From the NCBI GenBank assembly GCA_937871415.1, contig CALMQD010000051.1, positions 1 to 5,661 of the forward strand: a DNA stretch of 5,661 nt, read 5' to 3'. A program made the translations under genes and the position numbers. Positions 1 through 4,367 of this stretch are shown here, one piece after another. This stretch comes from an uncultured Phycisphaerales bacterium (GTDB lineage: Bacteria > Planctomycetota > Phycisphaerae > Phycisphaerales > UBA1924). The notes beneath the pieces were generated by a model. The model ran no database searches. It had not been told where the DNA came from and saw only the letters and a list, made by a program, of their open reading frames with translations. Position 1 is the first letter of the stretch. Every line of letters begins with the position of its first letter.

Positions 1-124
1 GCGCTGACGGCGGTGTCGGGCCGGTTCACGCTCCGCCCGCTTCGCATCGGGGCACGGCCAAGCCAATCGTGAGGCGGCCCGGGATTCCCCATGACGCAGG
101 CGAGTCGGCTACACTCTGCCCCCT
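1..124. other. Left-edge region without a secure gene
   Basis: No gene can be supported here. On the + strand one frame stays open from the edge to a stop at 70-72 (last residues RIGARPSQS), which could be the C-terminus of an upstream co-oriented gene. On the - strand an ATG at 91-89 opens a frame that runs off the left edge without a stop (begins MGNPGPPHDW). In DNA this GC-rich both are expected by chance and neither peptide is recognised. The right part (about 73-124) probably serves as the promoter region of the acyl carrier protein gene. Confidence 0.3.
110..115 (+). promoter_or_regulatory. Candidate -10 element of the acyl carrier protein gene
   Basis: The hexamer TACACT matches the TANNNT form of a sigma-70 -10 box and ends 9 nt before the ATG at 125. 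No GGAGG-like ribosome binding site lies in the pyrimidine-rich stretch between them, so transcription would start at or within a few bases of the ATG. No good -35 box is seen: ATGACG at 91-96 resembles one but is only 13 nt away. This is an inference from position and from the similar arrangement before three other genes in the window. Confidence 0.4.
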
Positions 125-517
125 ATGACCAGAGACGAGATTTTCGGCAAAGTTCGGGATGTGTTGGTGGACGCGCTCGCGGTGGACGAAGAGGAAGTGA
201 CGCCCAACGCGTCTCTGGTGGGTGACCTCGGCGCCGAGTCGATCGATTTCCTCGACATCGTCTTCCAACTCGAGAAGTCGTTCAACGTGAAGATCGCGCA
301 GGGCGAACTGTTCCCCGAGGGGGCGAACATCACGCAGGATCCGCGTTACGTGGTCGATGGCCGCGTGACGCCCGACGGCCTGGCGCAACTCAAGGGCCGC
401 CTGCCGCACGTGGACTTCACCGAGTTCGCGAAGGACCCGCAGGTGGGGAAGGTCATCAACGTGTTCACGGTGCAGACGATCGTCAACTTCATGGCGCGCA
501 AGCTCAACGTGGCTTGA
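125..517 (+). CDS. Acyl carrier protein with a long internal insertion
   Basis: Carries growing acyl chains as a 4'-phosphopantetheine thioester in type II fatty-acid (or related) synthesis in the cytoplasm. The N-terminal half is a clear ACP: helix I at residues 3-19, then DLGAESIDFLDIVFQLEKSF, where Ser39 in the ESID motif is the expected phosphopantetheine attachment site (canonical DSLD). The last ACP helix is recognisable at FTVQTIVNFMARKL (114-127). Between them, residues 58-113 replace the roughly 8-residue loop of E. coli AcpP, an insertion of about 48 residues, giving 130 aa instead of about 78. The reading frame is intact through the insertion and no frameshift is needed. The start is the ATG at 125; no Shine-Dalgarno precedes it. 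The next gene encodes a FabZ-like dehydratase, which fits an acyl-chain role. Whether it is the housekeeping ACP or a specialised one cannot be decided here, so no symbol is given. Confidence 0.9.
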   Translation: MTRDEIFGKVRDVLVDALAVDEEEVTPNASLVGDLGAESIDFLDIVFQLEKSFNVKIAQGELFPEGANITQDPRYVVDGRVTPDGLAQLKGRLPHVDFTEFAKDPQVGKVINVFTVQTIVNFMARKLNVA

Positions 518-647
518 ACGCACGGGCCGGCCCGCCAGCCCGCCGGCCCCCCCGCCCCCCCCGCCCCCCGCCCCCCGCCCCACTCTCCCCTCGTTCTCCC
601 TCTTCTCCTTCGGTGGACCGTGTTCGACCCATGCGGGAGCCGCTCCC
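518..647 (+). other. C-rich 130-nt spacer between ACP and dehydratase genes
   Basis: The spacer contains no gene. Its core (547-581) is five runs of 7, 8, 6, 6 and 4 cytosines separated by single guanines, followed by a pure pyrimidine-like stretch to about 610 that is nearly free of A and has only one G. In RNA this is C-rich, G-poor and probably unstructured, as expected of a Rho-loading (rut) site. The complementary strand is a textbook G-quadruplex motif. An ORF can be drawn through it (514-711), but it is only proline/arginine/serine low complexity and overlaps the dehydratase start. Confidence 0.6.
635..647 (+). promoter_or_regulatory. Shine-Dalgarno in a small hairpin at the dehydratase start
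   Basis: GGGAG at 635-639 is a plausible ribosome binding site 8 nt before the ATG at 648. It can pair exactly with CTCCC at 643-647 (5 bp, loop CCG), directly abutting the start codon. If the hairpin forms, the binding site would be masked. The site supports ATG 648 over the in-frame ATG at 657. Confidence 0.4.
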
Positions 648-1190
648 ATGCGCTGGATGTGGATCGATCGCGTCGTGGAACTGCAGCCGGGCAGGCGCCT
701 GGTCGCGGTGAAGAACGTATCGCTGGCCGAGGAGCACCTGCACGATCACTTCGAGGCCGAGCCGGCCAAGGGGCTCAGCGCGGCGCCGGTCATGCCGGCG
801 AGCCTGATCATCGAGGGGATGGCACAGACGGCGGGGATCCTCGTGGGGCACGCGGAGGGGTTCCGCGAGAAGGTGATCCTCGCCAAGATCGCGCGGGCCG
901 AACTGAACTTCGACGTCGCGCCGGGGTCGACGATCCGCTACACCGCCGAGATCGAGCGCATGGACCCCGTCGGAGCCTCCACCCAAGGCCGGATCGACGT
1001 CTTCGATCACGCACGGCCCGACGACGGGTACGTGCCGATGGGCACGATCGACCTGCTCTTTAGCCACCTCGACAACAACCTCGGGCAGGCGGGCCGGTCG
1101 GGCGAGGCCTTCCCCGAGCACAACTTCGTCTTCGGCGAGGGGTTCAAAACGCTGCTGCGCACCAGCGGCGTAGCGATTCCCGGAGAGTGA
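648..1190 (+). CDS. FabZ-like 3-hydroxyacyl-ACP dehydratase (hot-dog fold)
   Basis: Expected to dehydrate (3R)-3-hydroxyacyl-ACP to trans-2-enoyl-ACP in the fatty-acid elongation cycle. The 180-aa protein opens with RWMWIDRVVEL and GRRLVAVKNVS, typical of the first strands of FabA/FabZ proteins. The signature HLHDHF...PVMPASLIIEGMAQTAG (residues 30-63) supplies the catalytic pair: His34 (the HF of the FabZ motif) and Glu56 (the E of IIE.MAQ). In E. coli FabZ these are 14 residues apart; here they are 22 apart because about 8 residues (around EAEPAKGLSA) are inserted after HF, replacing the usual short PG.P turn. The C-terminal half has ILAKI.RAELNFDVAPGSTIRYTAEIERM, the usual second strand set. 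ATG 648 is chosen because the family match begins at once; ATG 657 is a weaker alternative. It follows the ACP gene on the same strand and ends 16 nt before a convergent gene. The exact substrate (general or specialised chains) is not decided by sequence. Confidence 0.88.
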   Translation: MRWMWIDRVVELQPGRRLVAVKNVSLAEEHLHDHFEAEPAKGLSAAPVMPASLIIEGMAQTAGILVGHAEGFREKVILAKIARAELNFDVAPGSTIRYTAEIERMDPVGASTQGRIDVFDHARPDDGYVPMGTIDLLFSHLDNNLGQAGRSGEAFPEHNFVFGEGFKTLLRTSGVAIPGE

Positions 1191-1206
1191 ACGGACACGG
1201 CCGGGG

Positions 1207-1608
1207 TCAGTCGGGCTGAAGCCACACGAGCAGTTGGGCGCGCGGGCGCGGCTCGACGTGCTCGCTCTCGAACGGGATCTGCATCAGTCCGACGACGACC
1301 GGGATGGCCGAGATCGCGATCGCCCATTCGGAGACTCGTCGCGCCAGGGGTTCGCGTCGGCGGCCGACAACCTCGCAGATCGTGACCACCAGCACCACCG
1401 AGGCGCACTTGAAGGCGATAAGGCCCCCGAAGCCGCCGAGCTCGATGACGCGGTGGGCGATGCCGTTGACTTCGATGCCGCCGAAGTGGGCCAGGATCGT
1501 GTTCGTCACGATGAGGTCGAGAAAACAGACCAGCACGTACCAGGCGTAGCGGTCGGGGAAGAGCACGGGACGCCGCAGCAGACGCGGCAGGGCGGGGAAG
1601 CCGGACAT
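1207..1608 (-). CDS. DUF5658-like small membrane protein
   Basis: A 133-aa integral membrane protein of unknown function. Three hydrophobic segments are visible: residues about 22-41 (YVLVCFLDLIVTNTILA), 60-81 (LIAFKCASVVLVVTICEVVG) and 95-111 (WAIAISAIPVVVGLMQI). A conserved-looking set of polar residues sits in and between the first two: Asp31, Glu46, Asn48 and Lys67, in the order D..vT..L..fGG.E.N....v.e.gg..g...fK. This arrangement matches my memory of DUF5658 proteins; no search was run. An Arg-rich loop (GRRREPLARR, 82-91) lies between helices 2 and 3, probably cytoplasmic. The start is supported by a strong Shine-Dalgarno. It lies 40 nt downstream of aroDE on the same strand, so co-transcription is likely, but nothing in the sequence links it to aromatic biosynthesis. 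It converges on the dehydratase gene with a 16-nt gap and no visible intrinsic terminator. Confidence 0.8.
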   Translation of the reverse strand: MSGFPALPRLLRRPVLFPDRYAWYVLVCFLDLIVTNTILAHFGGIEVNGIAHRVIELGGFGGLIAFKCASVVLVVTICEVVGRRREPLARRVSEWAIAISAIPVVVGLMQIPFESEHVEPRPRAQLLVWLQPD

Positions 1609-1614
1609 AGGCGG

Positions 1615-1620
1615 CCCTCC
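1615..1620 (-). promoter_or_regulatory. Strong Shine-Dalgarno of the DUF5658-like gene
   Basis: On the - strand GGAGGG lies 6 nt before the ATG at 1608-1606. It is the best ribosome binding site in the window and fixes this start. Its presence at an internal operon gene contrasts with its absence at aroDE, the ACP gene, the methyltransferase and mqnD. Confidence 0.75.
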
Positions 1621-1630
1621 GGAATCTCTC

Positions 1631-1648
1631 GGCGATCGAACGATCGCC
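1631..1648 (-). other. Stem-loop between aroDE and the DUF5658-like gene
   Basis: GGCGATCG and CGATCGCC face each other across two bases, forming an 8-bp inverted repeat, or as RNA a 7-bp stem with a 4-nt loop. It begins immediately after the aroDE stop codon and ends 10 nt before the next gene's Shine-Dalgarno. No U-run follows on either strand, so it is not a classical intrinsic terminator. It could partly attenuate read-through or protect the 3' end of the aroDE message. Confidence 0.45.
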
Positions 1649-3457
1649 TCAGGAGTTCCTTACGCTCAGCGCCTCGCGGCAGATGCGGTCGAAGAGCTGT
1701 TTCGGCGCGGGTCGCCCGGTCCAGCGGGTGAACTGGGCCGCCGCCTGCTCCACGAACATCGAGACCCCGTCGATGACCGGCAAACCACGCGTGCGGGCGG
1801 CGAGCAGGAAGGGCGTCTCGACCGGGTTGTACACCGTGTCCATGAACACGGCGTGCTTCGGGCAGGCGGACATCTCGGCCACGGGCGCCGCGAGGCCGCC
1901 GGGGTCGGGCCCACCGGTCATGCCGACCGGCGTGCAGTTGATGAAGGCGTCGGCGCGGGCGCTGGGCAAGGACGTCGTGTCGGCGGCGATGACGCGGCCG
2001 GCGCCGGAACCGAGCTGGGCGAGGCGGGCATTCAACTCGACGGCGATCGCCTCGGCCTTGTCCTTCGAGCGGTTGAAGACCTCGACCGCCGCGCCGCGCG
2101 AAGCGCAGGCCCAGATCGCGGCGCGAGCGACGCCGCCGGCGCCGATCACGCCGACGGTCCGTCCGGCGATTCCGGCGAGCACGCCGTCGAGAAGATCGGC
2201 AATCGCCGAGGCATCCGTGTTGGTGATAGAGCCCGAGTGCCCTCGCTGCGTCCCCCCGCTGCCCGCGCCCACCGTGGGCCCGTCGATAGCGAGTGTGTTG
2301 GCGGCGCCGATCGCGACGACGCCCGGGTCGGCGATGATGCTGAGGCCGGCGTCGTCTCGCCTCCCATCCGCCCATCGCACGAGCATCTCCTTGAAGGGCA
2401 TGGTCACGCTCAGGCCCGCGAGGTCGAGCCCGGCAAAGTCGAGCAGTTCGTCGATCGTCGCCTTGAAACTCAGGTACGTGGCTTCTGGGTCGTTGTCGTC
2501 CGCGGCGATGGGCAGGGGCAGGTACACGCCGTCGAACCCGATCGCCTCGAACCCCGCGTTATGCACCAGCGGCGAGAGTGAGTGCGCCACGGCGCTGGGG
2601 CTTCCGATCACGCCGTACACCTTTGTGGTCGGCTTGATCGCGCGGAAGCGGTAGATGTCGATCAGTTCGCGCACCGTCGGTTGACCGGGCGCGGTGGTCG
2701 AGGCCTTGCGGAGGCTGGCGAAGGTGAGAAAGCCGCCGAACTTGGGCGCCAGGACCCGCGACAAGAGTCCGAACTCGCCCATCGCCAGCCCGATCATGGG
2801 CTTCTGGCCTGACGAAGCGTTTTCTCGCAACAGGTCGAAGACCTCGAGGTTGTCGCGGAGTGAGCGTGCGCGGAAGGCGAACTTCACGACGCTCGCCGCG
2901 GGCTCGTGCTGCATCCTGACGACGCGGCGCGACAGGTCCGCCGGGCGTCCGGAGAAATCATGGGTTGAGAGGATGAGGCCGGTCGTCGCGTCGGCTCGCA
3001 ACTGGCCGGGGTGGGTCACGGCGAGGTTGATCTTCTGGCGGATGTTGGCGCTGCGGGTGTACGCGGCGTACTCGAAGTCGAGGTATCGGGGCGGGTGGTG
3101 CTTGAGTTCGCCGGCGCTCGCGGAATGGCCGCGAGTGTTGCTGCCGCTGGACGCGGTGCCGAGGTGCTCGTAGAGGGTCACGCGGGCGTGCTCGTCGTCG
3201 GTGTACCCGCCGACATCTCCGGCCTCCGACGCGGCGCGGCAGGTGACGATGCAGGCCAGGGGAGACGCCGCGACGAGGCGCAGGATCGCGTCGACCTGTG
3301 CGGGGTCGAGTTCGTCGGACCGGCCCGGCGCGATGCCGGTGAAGAACTCATCGATCCGGAACTCGACAAGGTCGGCGCCGGCGTCGCGGGCGGCGAGGGC
3401 GTCGGCGGCGGCCTGGGGCTCGTCGTGGACCATGATGGGCACGCAGATCAGCGTCAT
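1649..3457 (-). CDS. aroDE: Bifunctional 3-dehydroquinate dehydratase / shikimate dehydrogenase
   Basis: Catalyses two consecutive shikimate-pathway steps: 3-dehydroquinate to 3-dehydroshikimate (type I AroD, residues 1 to about 270) and its NADPH reduction to shikimate (AroE, about 279-600). In AroD: EFRID (32-36) and TCR (72-74) for substrate binding, catalytic His166 in LSTHDF, Schiff-base Lys192 in VVKFAF, Arg234 in LLSRVLAPKFGG, and Gln259 in PGQPT. In AroE: SLSP (293-296) binds shikimate, catalytic Lys356 in VTMPFK, Asn387 in AANT, Asp415 in TNTD, the GAGGVARAA NADP loop (439-447), NRS (462-464), and Gln571. All key residues are present, so both halves look active. Low-complexity loops interrupt each half (about 101-122 and 397-411). 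The start is the ATG at 3457, where the first barrel strand (LICVPIM) begins; an in-frame upstream ATG at 3592 would add 45 residues without family character and overlap the divergent gene. First gene of a leftward unit. Confidence 0.95.
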   Translation of the reverse strand: MTLICVPIMVHDEPQAAADALAARDAGADLVEFRIDEFFTGIAPGRSDELDPAQVDAILRLVAASPLACIVTCRAASEAGDVGGYTDDEHARVTLYEHLGTASSGSNTRGHSASAGELKHHPPRYLDFEYAAYTRSANIRQKINLAVTHPGQLRADATTGLILSTHDFSGRPADLSRRVVRMQHEPAASVVKFAFRARSLRDNLEVFDLLRENASSGQKPMIGLAMGEFGLLSRVLAPKFGGFLTFASLRKASTTAPGQPTVRELIDIYRFRAIKPTTKVYGVIGSPSAVAHSLSPLVHNAGFEAIGFDGVYLPLPIAADDNDPEATYLSFKATIDELLDFAGLDLAGLSVTMPFKEMLVRWADGRRDDAGLSIIADPGVVAIGAANTLAIDGPTVGAGSGGTQRGHSGSITNTDASAIADLLDGVLAGIAGRTVGVIGAGGVARAAIWACASRGAAVEVFNRSKDKAEAIAVELNARLAQLGSGAGRVIAADTTSLPSARADAFINCTPVGMTGGPDPGGLAAPVAEMSACPKHAVFMDTVYNPVETPFLLAARTRGLPVIDGVSMFVEQAAAQFTRWTGRPAPKQLFDRICREALSVRNS

Positions 3458-3465
3458 GCGCGACA

Positions 3466-3471
3466 AGCGTA
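3466..3471 (-). promoter_or_regulatory. Candidate -10 element of aroDE
   Basis: On the - strand TACGCT lies 8 nt before the ATG at 3457. No Shine-Dalgarno lies between them (the spacer reads TGTCGCGC), so the mRNA would begin at or next to the start codon. No convincing -35 box is visible. This also argues against the longer 3592 start, whose coding sequence would run over this element. Confidence 0.4.
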
Positions 3472-3534
3472 ACGGTCCGGGTCGGTCCCCGCCGGCGCGG
3501 GGCCGCGGGCTGCATCCGGGCGCGCGGTTCGACC

Positions 3535-3540
3535 GATACT
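3535..3540 (+). promoter_or_regulatory. Candidate -10 element of the methyltransferase gene
   Basis: GATACT (4 of 6 matches to TATAAT) ends 6 nt before the GTG at 3547. The spacer GGAACC is too close to the start to be a normal Shine-Dalgarno. The spacing resembles that before the ACP gene, aroDE and mqnD. Confidence 0.3.
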
Positions 3541-3546
3541 GGAACC

Positions 3547-4332
3547 GTGAGCACAGCCGGGTCCGCGATCTCGCCGCACGATTCCACGACATTACCCGAC
3601 GGCCTCGGCGCGCCTTTGCGGCGCGAGCGTGAGGCGCTCTACGCCGAGGGCGTGATCGCCGGGCGTTCGGGCAGGCGGTTCGACGTGTGGCCCGTGGGGA
3701 TGACGCGTGACGCCGGCGCGGCGCTGCGTGATCTCGTGCGCGAACCCATCGCCGGCGCTCCGAGCGCGAGCGGTGCCGGGGCTCGGCCGCGCCGGGCGCT
3801 GGAGACCGGCCTGGCGTTCGGGCTGGCTTCGTCGTTCATCCTCGAGGGTCTTGCGCACAGCGCGGAGACCGGAGCGGGGCCCGGGGGCGGCTTCCACCTG
3901 ACTTCGATCGACCCGTTCCAGACGCGCGACTGGGACGGGGCGGGCGTGGAGCACCTGACGCGCGCGGGGGCCGCGCCGGCGCACACGCTGATCGAGGAGG
4001 GTTCGGAAACGGCGATGGCGCACCTGGCGTCGCGCGGCGCCCGTTTCGACTTCATCTTCCTCGACGGCGACCACCGGTTCGACGCCGTGTTCGTGGACCT
4101 GTTCTTCGCGGCGCGGCTCGTCCGCCCCGGCGGGCTCGTCGTGCTCGACGACGCGTGGATGCCCAGCGTGAGGAAGGCCGCGGCGTTCGGCGTGCGCAAC
4201 GGCGTCTTCTTCGCGGATCCGCGTCCACACGGGCCGTCGGAGGCGGGCGCATCGCCCCTGAAACGGTTCCTGCTGCTGCGGGCCAACCCGGATGCGCACC
4301 TGCGCCCGTGGGACCATTTCGTCGACTTCTGA
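3547..4332 (+). CDS. Class I SAM-dependent methyltransferase
   Basis: Likely transfers a methyl group from S-adenosylmethionine; the acceptor is unknown. The 261-aa protein has the Rossmann methyltransferase layout: motif I ALETGLAFGLASSFIL (84-99), the acidic end of strand 2 in TSIDPFQ (119-125), RFDFIFLDGDHRFD (167-179) for strand 4 and the DG.H motif, then LVRPGGLVVLDDAW (191-204) for strand 5. The LDGDH and LDDAW pattern fits the Methyltransf_24 type. An Ala/Gly/Pro/Ser-rich loop (69-82) precedes motif I and another (108-115) follows the first helix. No signal peptide or membrane segment is seen, so it is probably cytoplasmic. The start is taken as GTG 3547; the first in-frame ATG (residue 52) would lose a conserved-looking N-terminal helix (REREALYAEGVIAG). 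It is divergent from aroDE and 35 nt ahead of mqnD on the same strand; a link to menaquinone or aromatic metabolism is possible but unsupported. Confidence 0.8.
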   Translation: MSTAGSAISPHDSTTLPDGLGAPLRREREALYAEGVIAGRSGRRFDVWPVGMTRDAGAALRDLVREPIAGAPSASGAGARPRRALETGLAFGLASSFILEGLAHSAETGAGPGGGFHLTSIDPFQTRDWDGAGVEHLTRAGAAPAHTLIEEGSETAMAHLASRGARFDFIFLDGDHRFDAVFVDLFFAARLVRPGGLVVLDDAWMPSVRKAAAFGVRNGVFFADPRPHGPSEAGASPLKRFLLLRANPDAHLRPWDHFVDF

Positions 4333-4354
4333 CCTGCCCTGATCGCCGGCGCTC

Positions 4355-4360
4355 TACGGT
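4355..4360 (+). promoter_or_regulatory. Candidate -10 element of mqnD
   Basis: TACGGT ends 7 nt before the ATG at 4368, inside the 35-nt gap after the methyltransferase stop. The intervening TCAAGCG has no Shine-Dalgarno. mqnD may therefore have its own leaderless transcript besides any read-through from the gene before it. Confidence 0.35.
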
Positions 4361-4367
4361 TCAAGCG

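Larger units (their letters stand above)
3458..3546. promoter_or_regulatory. Divergent intergenic region aroDE / methyltransferase
   Basis: These 89 nt separate two divergently transcribed genes and must hold both promoters. An inverted repeat, CCCCGC-CGGC-GCGGGG, occupies 3487-3502, about where the -35 region of aroDE would be, and could be an operator. Short GC-rich inverted repeats are frequent by chance in this DNA, so the regulatory reading is tentative. Confidence 0.45.

Noticed and set aside
547..581. C-run tract as a CRISPR or tandem-repeat array
   Set aside because: The runs differ in length and have no spacer structure; it is a homopolymer-type tract.
26..649. - strand ORF opposite the acyl carrier protein
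   Set aside because: Shadow of the ACP frame with a Gly-rich start from the C tract. The + strand frame has the ACP helix and phosphopantetheine motif.
514..711. Small + strand ORF through the C-rich spacer
   Set aside because: It is composed of proline, arginine and serine because of the C runs, overlaps the dehydratase start in another frame, and has no ribosome binding site.
504..1121. - strand ORF opposite the dehydratase and C-rich spacer
   Set aside because: The product is Gly/Arg-rich with a poly-Gly tail derived from the C tract, and it overlaps a well-supported enzyme gene completely.
1191..1206. Bidirectional terminator between the convergent dehydratase and DUF5658-like genes
   Set aside because: Only a 5-bp pairing (CCCGG with CCGGG) with a long loop and no T-run is seen, too weak to call.
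3458..3592. 45-residue N-terminal extension of AroDE from an ATG at 3592
   Set aside because: The extension is Arg/Pro-rich, has no family match, crosses the candidate promoter and overlaps the divergent methyltransferase start. The AroD barrel begins exactly at the ATG at 3457.
3592..4364. Two - strand ORFs opposite the methyltransferase
   Set aside because: Both are Arg/Pro/Ala-rich shadows; the + strand frame has ordered methyltransferase motifs.
4155..4367. 71-residue upstream extension of MqnD
   Set aside because: It lies inside the methyltransferase gene in another frame, is Arg/Ala-rich, and MqnD homology begins just after the ATG at 4368.
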